This document shows positions 1-8,804 of a stretch of 64,000 bases of DNA, in pieces. This stretch comes from Ohtaekwangia kribbensis (lineage in GTDB: Bacteria > Bacteroidota > Bacteroidia > Cytophagales > Cyclobacteriaceae): assembly GCF_042676245.1 (NCBI RefSeq), contig NZ_JBHTKA010000001.1, positions 1,054,001 to 1,118,000 of the forward strand, in the 5' to 3' direction. Position numbers and translations under genes: made by a program. Each line of letters starts with the position of its first letter. Within the stretch, counting starts at the first letter, position 1. The notes beneath the pieces are model-generated. The model searched no databases, was not told where the DNA came from, and saw only the letters and a program-made list of their open reading frames with translations.

Positions 1-926
1 CCAAAACCTCCGGACGCATCTTCCAGCCAGCTCCCGATCTTTAGCCTGCCCTGTATATCAGATGCCAGCGAGACCATCGATGCCGAATCGGTGAGTGTCT
101 TGTTCAGTATATGTACCATGCCTACAAAGCTTGACCCATACGCAACTCCGGAAAGTATACTGAGCGATTTATCTCCACTTGCCTCGGAACCTTTTGCTAT
201 TGTCTGGACACCTTCTTCTTCATCAACGTTGATCGGCTCATCCCTATATATTGCGTTCCAGGTTTGTATAGCTTTATCGACATCGAGTATAAACGGTTCG
301 ATGATGGCTACGTTCCGATGTGTACAACTTGCTGTGATGATCAGTGTACCGGCAAGGCTGTGATTTTTGCGTTGCTGCCTTATCTGTTCCGTTGCAGCTT
401 TTGCTACCTCATCAGACTTTGCTCCTATATTTCGTGTTGATTCGCGAATGTAGTTCTCTATACTGGCGGAAGCGTCTTCTTCGTTGCTCCCATACGAAAA
501 ATACTGTGCATCCAATTTCAGTGATTCAGAAGATAGCGGCAATCGCTTTATACTGCTCAAGGTATAGTCAATCGGACTCTCCATTGTATCACTTACCTCT
601 TGCTCAGTAATTTCTTCGCGTAGTTGCTGAATGCCCGTTTCATTGGCAAGGCGTACTGTCATATAGTCGACAGCAGCCTGCGTAATAGCGGTATCTACTT
701 CCGCGATCCTGGTATTTACATCCGCTACATCAATATTCAGGTTCACCAACTCATTCAGCATCATACCAAGACTCCGTTTCATGGCGATGTGCGAGTTCAG
801 TTTATCCATGGCAGCATCGGTCTTCGCCTGAAGGCTACCAATCTTCTTCATCCGGTTCAGAATAGAAGTATCCACTATATTTCCGAGAACAAGGGACGGA
901 TGATCGTATGGTATGGATGAAGCCAC
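1..926 (-). CDS. Unrecognised protein, paralogue of the 489-aa protein at 1728-3197 (3' end outside window)
   Basis: The frame opens with a GTG codon at 924-926 (start MASSIPYDHPSLVLGNIV) and stays open for 308 codons to the left edge, so the C-terminus is missing. It aligns end to end with the protein at 1728-3197: both begin with an IPYD-(H)-PSLVLGNIV segment, both have ESPIDY near residue 110, and both share CTHR, PFILDVDKA and YGSxFxGMVHIL followed by a DASGG/KASGG segment. There is no signal peptide and no obvious membrane segment. The N-terminal 130 residues are heptad-like and probably helical; the middle looks alpha/beta. It is the third gene of a minus-strand cassette with the cysteine-peptidase-like gene between the two paralogues, and a hairpin (961-988) lies just upstream. 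I do not recognise the family. Gene reality is well supported by the paralogy; function is unknown. Confidence 0.85.
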   Translation of the reverse strand, partial: MASSIPYDHPSLVLGNIVDTSILNRMKKIGSLQAKTDAAMDKLNSHIAMKRSLGMMLNELVNLNIDVADVNTRIAEVDTAITQAAVDYMTVRLANETGIQQLREEITEQEVSDTMESPIDYTLSSIKRLPLSSESLKLDAQYFSYGSNEEDASASIENYIRESTRNIGAKSDEVAKAATEQIRQQRKNHSLAGTLIITASCTHRNVAIIEPFILDVDKAIQTWNAIYRDEPINVDEEEGVQTIAKGSEASGDKSLSILSGVAYGSSFVGMVHILNKTLTDSASMVSLASDIQGRLKIGSWLEDASGGF

Positions 927-960
927 GTTTTTTTGCTTTCGTAAAAGAAAAGTAAAACAT

Positions 961-988
961 CCCGCCTGCCAATGCCTTAGCAGGCGGG
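961..988 (-). terminator. Hairpin between the peptidase-like gene and the downstream paralogue
   Basis: A perfect 9-bp GC-rich inverted repeat (961-969 with 980-988, 10-nt loop) lies 20 bp after the stop of the 1008-1595 gene. On the minus strand it is followed by an imperfect T-rich stretch, so it may terminate or attenuate transcription before the third cassette gene. Confidence 0.5.
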
Positions 989-1007
989 TATATGATATAG
1001 GTATTCT

Positions 1008-1595
1008 TTAATTGAGCGGTATATAGTGAGTAACTTTATCGTACCCGTTTGAGGTCAAGAAATCGACAGTTTTATCGGGGGAAACAGATTGCCCCCAGGT
1101 CAACAAATTTCCATTGGAATCAATATATACCCAGTGCAGCAGACCATTTCGATAACCGCCTGGTTTACCAGTAGCTCGTCCCAAGCCATATATCGTCTTT
1201 TTGCTTTTCAGGTTACTCGCCAGCGAGTTGGTTGTGGCGGTCGTGCCATGGAAGTCTGAATTTTTCAGCCCAAGACTTTTACAAAGCCTGCTTACTCCGT
1301 TGGCAGTCATTGCAATTCCCATATTATCTCCCAGCAACGTTGTATCAGTTTTCATTTTGCCAACTACCTCTGCCAGATTTTTATAGGCATACTGCACACC
1401 AAACACCGCAGAGAAATCCAAAAGCTCTTTCTCAATATCGGCATTGCTGCCGCAGAATTTATCGATCACCGGGAACAATGTATTATAGTCTGTGTCCTTT
1501 AGCAAATTAACAACACCGGTATCAGAGGCCGCCTGAATCGCAGCGACAAAACCACAAACACCCCATTTGTTTTGATTTAATTTAGACGCTTCCAT
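1008..1595 (-). CDS. Papain-like cysteine-peptidase-like protein, 195 aa
   Basis: No family name can be given with certainty, but the layout of a papain-like peptidase is visible. Near the N-terminus Q8 precedes C14 (WGVCGF) by six residues, the same spacing as the oxyanion Gln and nucleophilic Cys of papain. H154 (LLHWVYIDSNGN) is followed by D159, N161 and N163, as in the His...Asp/Asn part of C39-like and other papain-fold enzymes. There is no signal peptide; C48 and C105 are extra cysteines. The gene sits between two copies of a ~490-aa paralogue, all on the minus strand, which suggests a joint role, perhaps as effector and partner. Catalytic activity is inference; the fold could also be an inactive papain-like domain. 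The segment between Cys and His is about 140 residues, enough for a compact domain. Confidence 0.8.
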   Translation of the reverse strand: MEASKLNQNKWGVCGFVAAIQAASDTGVVNLLKDTDYNTLFPVIDKFCGSNADIEKELLDFSAVFGVQYAYKNLAEVVGKMKTDTTLLGDNMGIAMTANGVSRLCKSLGLKNSDFHGTTATTNSLASNLKSKKTIYGLGRATGKPGGYRNGLLHWVYIDSNGNLLTWGQSVSPDKTVDFLTSNGYDKVTHYIPLN

Positions 1596-1687
1596 TGTAT
1601 TTAAGATTTTAGTTTTTCAGCTTACTCATATCGTTTTTCGGCATCCACGCTTTACTCTCTTGAAGGATTTTCAAGGAACTCCGTTCT

Positions 1688-1699
1688 ATTCTATAGAAT
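1688..1699. promoter_or_regulatory. 12-bp perfect palindrome between cassette genes
   Basis: ATTCTATAGAAT is a perfect 12-bp palindrome in the 132-bp gap between the 489-aa gene and the peptidase-like gene. It could be an operator for the peptidase-like gene; nothing else in the window identifies a binding protein. Confidence 0.3.
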
Positions 1700-1727
1700 G
1701 AATGACCTATATTTTAGCTAATGAATA

Positions 1728-3197
1728 TCAAGACTTAGGTGCATTGTTATTTGCTGGAGCACTATCATCACCCGATATAGCCAGATACTGTCCGGGATAG
1801 TATTTAGTCATCCACATCTGTGCGATCTGCGATTTGGTTATAGGCTTGAGATAGTAATTGATCGGTACGCCTACATTTCCCTGAAGACATTTATTGATAT
1901 AGTCTTCCAGCGCATCCATCATCGAATTCGTGTCGATCACCTTGTTGGATTGCTTATCTATATCCGACAACGCACTTAGTGTAGCCGATATCTGCGAGCT
2001 CTTCATTGCTACCAGTTGTCCGCCGGTGCGGGCAGCTTCTGCGGAAGAATCCACCGAATCATTTTCAGTCGCCGTTGCATTCTGTAGTTTCTGAACAGCC
2101 GCCATGGACTTTGCCCCGTCATCATCCGCGAATCCCTTCACTCCCATCTGCACGGTATTGGACTTAATGGAAGGTATAGATCCCATGGCTACCAGTGTAC
2201 AATGCGATGTCACATTCTGCGAACTCAATAAGTTCTTGGCGTCATTGGAGAAACTGCTATCGACACCCATTCCTCCGGACGCCTTTGCCAGCCAGTTACC
2301 AACCTTAAATTGAGTTTGCAACGAAGCCGCTACAGAATACATCGCTTCGCTCGAACGCGTGTCCGTTGTATCGAGTATATGTACCATGCCTATAAAACAT
2401 GAACCGTACGTAGCACCGGAAAGAATGGTGAGTGATTTTTCTTTTTCTGTTCCCGACTGCGCTGCAATCTGCGCCATGTTCGTAATGCTATCCGTTTTGA
2501 TCATATCACTTTTATAGACGCGATTCCAAACGCGCACAGCTTTATCAACATCAAGTATAAAAGGAGCCAGAAGTGATGCATCACGATGTGTACATGTAAC
2601 GCTGATTACCAGTGTACCGGATATACTATGCCGCGAGTGCTGGCTATTCATTTGTGCCTGCACAGCGCTGCTGGCCTGCGACTGATATGATTCGCCCATA
2701 TAGCTTACTTCTTCACTCACAAACGATTTGATAGTGGCAGCGTGCGTATCGGAGCTTTGTTGATTCTCGTCAAAGGCAAAATACTGCACATTCATTTTCA
2801 GTGAGTCGGCCGAAAGCTGCATCTTCTTGATGTCGGTCTTGTTATAGTCTATGGGACTTTCAATATCATCATGCACACCTATAATTTTGGCGCGTAGTGG
2901 TTGCATCTTGGTTTCGGCGTCAAGCTTGGCCTTGGCATAGACTATAGCCGATTCCTGTATCTTCTTACCAACCTCGGCACTTTCTTTAATTAACTCGGTT
3001 GTATCAATCTGCATATTGATCAACTCCTGGATCGTCATATCAATGCTCCGCTTCATGGATATGAAAGAGTTCAACGTGTCTTCGGCAGCATCAACCGGAG
3101 CTTGCAATGCGCTGATGGCGGTGAGATTATCAAGTCGCTCCTGGTGAACAATATTACCCAACACCAGGGAAGGATCGTATGGAATAGTGGATGGCAT
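1728..3197 (-). CDS. Unrecognised 489-aa protein, first gene of the paralogue/peptidase cassette
   Basis: Starts MPSTIPYDPSLVLGNIV and has no signal peptide, lipobox or clear transmembrane helix. Residues ~20-130 are rich in heptad-like hydrophobics and probably helical. Residues ~190-330 carry the segments best conserved with the neighbouring paralogue: CTHRDASLLAPFILDVDKA, YGSCFIGMVHIL and WLAKASGGMGVDSSFS. The C-terminal ~30 residues are Pro/Ala/Asn rich. The alternation of helical N-terminus and beta-rich, Gly/Ser-containing core is compatible with a pore-former-like or assembly protein, but that is only an impression; no named family is recognised. Transcription order on the minus strand is this gene, then the cysteine-peptidase-like gene after 132 bp, then the truncated paralogue. 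Its tandem duplication marks the region as accessory rather than core. Confidence 0.9.
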   Translation of the reverse strand: MPSTIPYDPSLVLGNIVHQERLDNLTAISALQAPVDAAEDTLNSFISMKRSIDMTIQELINMQIDTTELIKESAEVGKKIQESAIVYAKAKLDAETKMQPLRAKIIGVHDDIESPIDYNKTDIKKMQLSADSLKMNVQYFAFDENQQSSDTHAATIKSFVSEEVSYMGESYQSQASSAVQAQMNSQHSRHSISGTLVISVTCTHRDASLLAPFILDVDKAVRVWNRVYKSDMIKTDSITNMAQIAAQSGTEKEKSLTILSGATYGSCFIGMVHILDTTDTRSSEAMYSVAASLQTQFKVGNWLAKASGGMGVDSSFSNDAKNLLSSQNVTSHCTLVAMGSIPSIKSNTVQMGVKGFADDDGAKSMAAVQKLQNATATENDSVDSSAEAARTGGQLVAMKSSQISATLSALSDIDKQSNKVIDTNSMMDALEDYINKCLQGNVGVPINYYLKPITKSQIAQMWMTKYYPGQYLAISGDDSAPANNNAPKS

Positions 3198-3351
3198 CGT
3201 TATAAAAATATAATTACACCTACTCTGTTAAGGCTTTTCGGTTTGCGCCTTTCGGTCAAAAGCTTTTGATAGATCAAAGATGTTTGAAAAGCATGGCGGG
3301 ATACAGAGCATAATTACCTGATTTCAAAAACAGGTATTTTTACCCGGATGC

Positions 3352-3383
3352 AAAAAAAATAGCGACCGGTTCTGGTCGCTATT
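3352..3383 (-). terminator. Rho-independent terminator of the ABC transporter gene
   Basis: A perfect 10-bp inverted repeat (3358-3367 with 3374-3383, 6-nt loop) is followed on the minus strand by a run of T (complement of the A run 3352-3359). It lies 30 bp after the stop of the transporter gene. Confidence 0.85.
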
Positions 3384-3412
3384 ACTTTATGGGATGCCCT
3401 GAACGTTGCGTT

Positions 3413-6400
3413 TCAGGATTTAGGATTTCGCCTGTACAATGGATTGGAAATATTACTGATGCCATCGATAACCCTGCGCAGCACATCGAAATATAGCATC
3501 AGTGCCAGCGTGAGCGACATGGACCAGATCACTCCGGTATTGAAAAAGAATGTGTCGATGTTACGATTCAGAAAATGTTTCTGCGGCATGTAGAACTGCG
3601 CGTTGAAATCAATCGCGTGCTCCGGGTTCGGCTCTTTGTAAACCGGGTATATCTTCTGGATCAGCTTACCATCCTGCTCAATGATACGGTGTGTCTCCGA
3701 TGTATTCTTTACCAGTTCGGTAATGGCATCGTTATGATACGCTTCGCGGTAACGGCTGAAAGCGTCTTCTTTTTCCGGAGTGCTGGTATAATTGAATATC
3801 TTCCTCTCACGCTGTTCATCCGCTGTGTTATACCGTTTGATATAGTATCGCTTCAGATTTACCAGGTAGTCAGATATAGCGGTGTACACAGCAGAATCAA
3901 ATTTAGCCAGGGTTAGATTATCCAGCGCGGGCAGCGTTTGTCCGGTCTCTTCGAGTTCACGCTTGATCTCGCTTTGCATCAACACCATGTTGTTCTCCAC
4001 TTTGCTTCGTACCTGCGGATCGGTTGATTTATAATTGTTGATGGTATGCTGGAGTCTGCTCTCTATCTCCGGTATCAAATATACTTTCTTATAGTCTGCA
4101 TTAGCCATCGCTTTGTCAAACCGATAGAATTCGCGTTCGAAGCTGTTGTCCTTAAACTGCGACACCATGGCTGCTTCGAAGGCCCAGCGTGAAGCCATCA
4201 GGTCCCCTACCAGCGGTACGGTTGCAGTATTACCAATCGCAGGATTCAGTTTATCAAACTTCACTACCACGCCACTCAGAATCAACTGTGGAATAAGCAG
4301 CAGTGGAATCAATATATAGATCGTAACAGCGGAGTTAAAACCGGAGGATATATTCAGTCCCAGCAGGTTTGCAAAACATGACGTTGTAAAGAGTATAAAC
4401 CAGTGATGGAACAACATCCCTTGTATCTCCAACACATAATTTCCCACCAGCACAAACGTAAACGTCTGTATAGCGGAGAGTATAAACAAGATGGATATTT
4501 TAGACAGGATATAGCTGCTGCGGCTCAGGTGCAGAAAGGCTTCGCGCTTCAAAATCTTGCGATCGCGAATAATCTCTTCGGCACTCACCGTTAATCCCAT
4601 AAAGAGTGCAACAATAACACTCATAAACAGGTACGCGGGTATATTCAGGTTCTTGCCGAATACATAGCCTATATTTACAGAATCATCCACGTTGTAATAG
4701 CGCACGATGAACGCCAGTATAAAAGCCAGCACCGGTGCCTCCAGCAAATTGATAATCATATACTGGCGATTGTGAATCTTGGCCTGTATATCGCGCAGCG
4801 AAAACAAATGCGCCTGCTTCAACCGGGTGGGTATACGCAAAGTCGAATGCGGCACTTCGCTCGAAGTCTCCACGGCAAACGGACGGTAATTTTGTTTATA
4901 GATAGCATTCCACTGCTCGGCCGAGATCTTCCGTTCATTTGTGAAATGTCCGTACTCATTGATCACCTTCGTTTCAATGATGTTGAAGATCTGCTCCGGG
5001 TTTACATTGCCGCAGTCGTGGCACTCACCTTCTTCACTGTTCACCAGATTTATACTCTTCTTGAAATACACCACAGCGTCAACCGGGTTACCATAGTATA
5101 TCTGGTAGCCACCGGTATCGAGTATAAGAAGTTTATCAAACATCTTGAAGATATCCGATGACGGCTGGTGAATTACAGCAAACACAAGCTTGCCTTTCAA
5201 CGAAAGTTCTTTGAGCAGATCGATGATATTTTCCGAGTCGCGTGACGAAAGACCACTTGTCGGTTCATCACAAAACAGCACCGCGGGCTCACGCAATAAT
5301 TCAAGTCCTATATTCAGTCGCTTGCGCTGACCACCGCTGATGGTTTTACGCAACGGAGAGCCCACCTTCAGATCTTTGGTTTCTTCCAGTCCAAGATCTT
5401 CGAGTACTTTCATCACCAGCTTGTTAATCTCGTCTTCTGCTTTATTGCTGAAGCACAACTTCGCGGCATAGTACATATTTTCATATACCGTGAGGTCTTC
5501 AATCAACAGATCGTCCTGCGGTACAAAACCGATCACACCTTCTATAGCCTGTGGGTTGTTATGTATATCCAGACCATTGATGAGCACCTGTCCTTGTGAC
5601 GGTTTCTCCGATCCGTTCAACACATGCAACAAAGTCGATTTACCGGCACCGCTCGCGCCCATCAACGCGATAAGATTACCCGACTCTTCTGCTAAATGTA
5701 CATCACGCAGTCCTAACCTTCCGTTCTTGAATTTGAAGCTAATGCCTTTCCCTTCGAACGATAGTCGTGGAAAATCACCAAACTTCTTGAAGCGGTTCAG
5801 CAGGTCTCCGTAATATACCGGTTCATCTTTGTCCCAGCGCAGCATACTGCCTACACCCAGCACACCGATCTTGCCGCTCTTTACCGGCACACCGTTCAGG
5901 TATACATCTGAACCGCCATGGTATTTGATAAAGTATATTTCAGCCTGCTCGATATATACTATCGCTATAAATCCGTGCAGCTCGGAACGCTGGATGTGAT
6001 GCGCCTTCTTCAGCGAGCCTTCCGGCATGGCATCAATGATCAGGATATGGTCGTGGTCCAGCGCAGCAGCATTTTTACCGTCTACAAATACCTTGATCGC
6101 TTCGATCTCGTTCTGTGATATTTTCAGGTTTGCACCAATGGCATTAACGAGTTCCTCTTCGCGCGGGGTAATCTGTTCATCAGCATGCACAATGGTGAGA
6201 AGCTCCAGCAGGATAACTACTTTCTGTTTCTGCGTAAGCTCCTGGTTTACTTCCGAACAAAGCTTTTCGATGCGCTGCAGTTCTACGCCTAGCTCACCCG
6301 TTGCAGGCAACGCTTCTACATAGCCATCAAACTTTTTTACATAGGTATCAACAGCCGAACGACTGAGGTGATCCTGCAAAAACTTCCGGATCTGTTCACG

Positions 6401-6478
6401 CTCCTGGTGGGTAACTTGATCTTCTTTAGCAACTACCGCGAACAACCGCAGAATGGCTTTAAGTAGAGGTTCACTCAT
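3413..6478 (-). CDS. ABCG-type ABC transporter, ATPase fused to ABC-2 permease, with TerB-like and FHA-like N-terminal regions
   Basis: A 1021-aa half-transporter in the ABCG (White) order, ATPase first. Residues 1-130 resemble the TerB-like helical domain (two acidic EDQVTxxE / ADEQITPRE repeats); residues ~140-230 are beta-rich and FHA-like. The ATPase has Walker A GASGAGKST (274-282), a Q-loop in GFVPQDD (about 318-323), signature SGGQRKR (381-387), Walker B LFCDEP (401-406) and the switch His437. A short Cys pair (C486, C489) follows. Five membrane helices lie at about 575-737, then an unusually long soluble segment (~745-980), then a final helix near 990. The substrate is unknown. Similar long ABCG-like proteins are common in Bacteroidota. 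It stands alone between its own terminator and the lipoprotein gene. Family assignment is firm; the N-terminal domain names are tentative. Confidence 0.93.
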   Translation of the reverse strand: MSEPLLKAILRLFAVVAKEDQVTHQEREQIRKFLQDHLSRSAVDTYVKKFDGYVEALPATGELGVELQRIEKLCSEVNQELTQKQKVVILLELLTIVHADEQITPREEELVNAIGANLKISQNEIEAIKVFVDGKNAAALDHDHILIIDAMPEGSLKKAHHIQRSELHGFIAIVYIEQAEIYFIKYHGGSDVYLNGVPVKSGKIGVLGVGSMLRWDKDEPVYYGDLLNRFKKFGDFPRLSFEGKGISFKFKNGRLGLRDVHLAEESGNLIALMGASGAGKSTLLHVLNGSEKPSQGQVLINGLDIHNNPQAIEGVIGFVPQDDLLIEDLTVYENMYYAAKLCFSNKAEDEINKLVMKVLEDLGLEETKDLKVGSPLRKTISGGQRKRLNIGLELLREPAVLFCDEPTSGLSSRDSENIIDLLKELSLKGKLVFAVIHQPSSDIFKMFDKLLILDTGGYQIYYGNPVDAVVYFKKSINLVNSEEGECHDCGNVNPEQIFNIIETKVINEYGHFTNERKISAEQWNAIYKQNYRPFAVETSSEVPHSTLRIPTRLKQAHLFSLRDIQAKIHNRQYMIINLLEAPVLAFILAFIVRYYNVDDSVNIGYVFGKNLNIPAYLFMSVIVALFMGLTVSAEEIIRDRKILKREAFLHLSRSSYILSKISILFILSAIQTFTFVLVGNYVLEIQGMLFHHWFILFTTSCFANLLGLNISSGFNSAVTIYILIPLLLIPQLILSGVVVKFDKLNPAIGNTATVPLVGDLMASRWAFEAAMVSQFKDNSFEREFYRFDKAMANADYKKVYLIPEIESRLQHTINNYKSTDPQVRSKVENNMVLMQSEIKRELEETGQTLPALDNLTLAKFDSAVYTAISDYLVNLKRYYIKRYNTADEQRERKIFNYTSTPEKEDAFSRYREAYHNDAITELVKNTSETHRIIEQDGKLIQKIYPVYKEPNPEHAIDFNAQFYMPQKHFLNRNIDTFFFNTGVIWSMSLTLALMLYFDVLRRVIDGISNISNPLYRRNPKS

Positions 6479-6522
6479 AAAACTGAATTACATGATTCTA
6501 AATATAATCGAAAGACAGGCAC

Positions 6523-6552
6523 CAAAAGAAAAGGACTGGCTTGAACCAGTCC
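6523..6552 (-). terminator. Terminator of the lipoprotein gene
   Basis: A 7-bp perfect stem (6533-6539 with 6546-6552, 6-nt loop) is followed on the minus strand by a T-rich tract (complement of the A-rich 6523-6532). It lies about 30 bp after the lipoprotein stop codon. Confidence 0.7.
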
Positions 6553-6584
6553 CTTTGTATTCTTCTTACATAAACTTTTACAGT

Positions 6585-7472
6585 TTATTCAGTTATATTT
6601 TTACGCATCTTCTCAACCACCTTTGTAATTTCTTCGAGGTTCTTGTCAGACAACACGAGGTCACCGCGGTTGTTTTTGATTTGCTCTTCAATGTTCAAGG
6701 CAGCGTATGCTTTTTCAAGTGCAGTAAGATCACCAACCAAAGTTGTTACAGGCTCAGTCTGTTCAACAGTTTGCAACATCTTCAGCAATTCACTTACTGA
6801 TTTTTTCTGCTGAAGTATAATGCGCATCAGCGGAGTAAGTACCTGGTTACGGTTATCTTCCGGCAACAGGTTCTTCGGATATGTTTTGATAAGACCGGTT
6901 GAAATATAGAGGCCTTCGATGAAGCTACCGGCTACTACCAGTGACGACAGTTTGTTACGGCTATCATCTTTCAGGAAGTTCTCAGTCTTCTTGATAGCAG
7001 CATCCAGTAAATGCGTTAATGAATCTTTGTTACCGATGTTCGTCTCGAATCTCTTCAGGATCTCAACATCGAATGAACCGATCACACCCAGGTTATCTGC
7101 CAGTGTTTTGCAGGCATTCAGGTAATCGATCGCCTCCTGTGTTTTTTCATAAGAAGCCAGGTACCCGATATCAGCAGCATAAACACCAAGGTTTAATGCA
7201 GCCTTGTCTGTGCGTGAAGCATACTGATCAACTTTTGTACGTGAATTGATGAGACTCTCATTGAATTCAGCACCGGTAGCTTGTAACAGGTAAGGTATTT
7301 CGGATGGAGAAGGTATATTGTAAACTACTTCTTCGATTTGTTGTTTCAGACTGTCAGCCGACTGAAAATCAGCAGCGTTTTTGTCTTTATCGCTGGTAGA
7401 AGATCCGCATGAAGCTAACCCTGCGGCCAGCACAACACATACACAGAAGTTAGTAAGACGATTCAATTTCAT
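6585..7472 (-). CDS. Predicted lipoprotein of unknown function, 295 aa
   Basis: The N-terminus MKLNRLTNFCVCVVLAAG followed by LASCGSS is a type II signal peptide with lipobox LASC; Cys22 would be lipidated, giving an inner- or outer-membrane-anchored periplasmic protein. The mature part is almost entirely predicted helical and charged, with no enzymatic motif visible. Residues ~90-110 (YAADIGYLASYEKTQEAIDY) and the KNNRGDLVLSDKNLEEITK segment near the C-terminus look like conserved cores of a helical-bundle lipoprotein seen in other Bacteroidota, but I cannot name it. It is monocistronic: 106 bp separate its stop from the ABC transporter start and it has its own terminator. Confidence 0.88.
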   Translation of the reverse strand: MKLNRLTNFCVCVVLAAGLASCGSSTSDKDKNAADFQSADSLKQQIEEVVYNIPSPSEIPYLLQATGAEFNESLINSRTKVDQYASRTDKAALNLGVYAADIGYLASYEKTQEAIDYLNACKTLADNLGVIGSFDVEILKRFETNIGNKDSLTHLLDAAIKKTENFLKDDSRNKLSSLVVAGSFIEGLYISTGLIKTYPKNLLPEDNRNQVLTPLMRIILQQKKSVSELLKMLQTVEQTEPVTTLVGDLTALEKAYAALNIEEQIKNNRGDLVLSDKNLEEITKVVEKMRKNITE

Positions 7473-7612
7473 AGTGTGAAGCTTAGGTTTTGAGTTCCAA
7501 GTTTAACACATTTTTCATGTGTATGAAAATTAATTTTGAAGGATAGCGGGTAATTTTTTCTGCCTTCGGTTACTTTTTATTAAATTTAGTAATGCACATT
7601 CTAAAAAATGTT

Positions 7613-8017
7613 ATGGCCAGATTGGTTGACAAGACACTCCTGATTGATGACAGCGATATAGATCTCTTCATCCAGCGCAGGTTCCTGGAAGTGTACAACT
7701 TCTCAAACCAGTTGGTACTTTACAAGTCAGCCAACGAAGCCCTCGACTGGCTCAAGAACATCAACGGTGAACCTGCCCCGGACATTATCTTCCTTGACCT
7801 GAACATGCCTGAAACAGACGGCTTCTCTTTCCTGAAAACATTTATGGACCTCCCTGAAAAGGTCACTTCCAAGTCGCGCATTGTGGTGCTCACCAGCTCG
7901 AATAACATTAAAGACCGTGACCTCGTATTCGAGAATAAAAATGTTATTCAGTATATCACCAAGCCTCTCAAACAAGCTGATATAGAAGATCTTAAGAAGA
8001 TCATCAACCAAAATTAA
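7613..8017 (+). CDS. Single-domain response regulator (CheY-like receiver)
   Basis: A stand-alone receiver domain of 134 aa with the full phosphorylation site: acidic pair in LLIDDSDID (D12, D13), phospho-acceptor D62 in FLDLNMP, the switch Thr94 in VLTSSNN and Lys116 in TKPL. No output domain follows, so it probably acts by protein-protein contact or phosphotransfer, as such lone receivers do in Bacteroidota. An upstream in-frame ATG at 7592 would add seven residues; I prefer 7613 because a box close to the Bacteroidota -7 consensus (TAAATTTA, 7581-7588) would place the transcript start near or after 7592. The gene is convergent with the LytTR regulator at 8043-8804, and no cognate kinase lies beside it on the same strand. 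Confidence 0.9.
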   Translation: MARLVDKTLLIDDSDIDLFIQRRFLEVYNFSNQLVLYKSANEALDWLKNINGEPAPDIIFLDLNMPETDGFSFLKTFMDLPEKVTSKSRIVVLTSSNNIKDRDLVFENKNVIQYITKPLKQADIEDLKKIINQN

Positions 8018-8042
8018 CAGTATATCTCCCCCGCTATTTTTC

Positions 8043-8804
8043 TTATCGGTCCAGCCAGTCTTTAAATTCCTGCACACGCTCGCGTGCTACAATAATGTCT
8101 TGATCCTGCGATCCTTTCAACAATAACTTTAGCCGGCTGTTGGTATAGCTGATAATGTCCTGCATGGCCGTGGCAGCGATAAGATACTTTCGGTTGATCC
8201 GGAAAAAACGTGCGGGGTCTACCATCTCTTCGAGTTGCTCCAAGGTATAATCGAGAATCAGGTTCCGGTTGTCGGTCGTGCAGCAAAACGTTGTCTTATC
8301 CTGACTGAAGAAATAGAGTATATTTTCAACCTCCACGGTCTTGAGATGCTCCCCTACTTTAATAACGAACCGCGACTTATGTTTTTTGGTGAGCATCTGT
8401 ATAGTCTGCTCGATGTTGCTCAGCAACACGTTTGTCTCCGGCTCCTGGCGGGTAAGCGCCCTGAACTTGGTGAGTGCTCCGGCCAGTTCGTCTTTATCAA
8501 CCGGCTTCAGGATATAGTCAATACTGTTGACCTTAAATGCCTTGAGTGCATACTCATCATACGCAGTAGTAAAGATCACAGGCGACTTGATAGTACATTG
8601 CTCGAAGATCATAAAACTGATACCATCGGCCAGTTGTATATCCATGAAGATAAGATCAGGAACGGGGTTGTCTTTCAGCCACAACACGGCACGCTTAACC
8701 GTATCTATCTTATTCAGAATATTAACGGCAGGTTCGAGACTTTTTACCAGGTTCTCCAGCCGTTGTGCCGCCATCGGCTCATCTTCTATAATCAATACAT
8801 TCAT
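8043..8804 (-). CDS. LytTR-family response regulator
   Basis: A 253-aa regulator with an N-terminal receiver domain (E7/D8 in LIIEDEP, phospho-acceptor D55 in FMDIQLADG, Lys in ILKPVDK) and a C-terminal LytTR DNA-binding domain (from about residue 140, including VENILYFFSQDK and FFRINRKYLIA). LytTR proteins bind pairs of short direct repeats about 21 bp apart. Its start overlaps the stop of the upstream histidine-kinase gene in an ATGA, so the two are translationally coupled. Two sites in this window fit the LytTR consensus, upstream of the TonB receptor (13948-13977) and the secreted hydrolase (14887-14916), and are plausible targets. That link is inference from motif and proximity. Confidence 0.95.
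   Translation of the reverse strand: MNVLIIEDEPMAAQRLENLVKSLEPAVNILNKIDTVKRAVLWLKDNPVPDLIFMDIQLADGISFMIFEQCTIKSPVIFTTAYDEYALKAFKVNSIDYILKPVDKDELAGALTKFRALTRQEPETNVLLSNIEQTIQMLTKKHKSRFVIKVGEHLKTVEVENILYFFSQDKTTFCCTTDNRNLILDYTLEQLEEMVDPARFFRINRKYLIAATAMQDIISYTNSRLKLLLKGSQDQDIIVARERVQEFKDWLDR

Noticed and set aside
91..920. Plus-strand open frames near the left end
   Set aside because: They lie antisense to the paralogue that runs off the window at base 1, whose translation matches the 489-aa neighbour.
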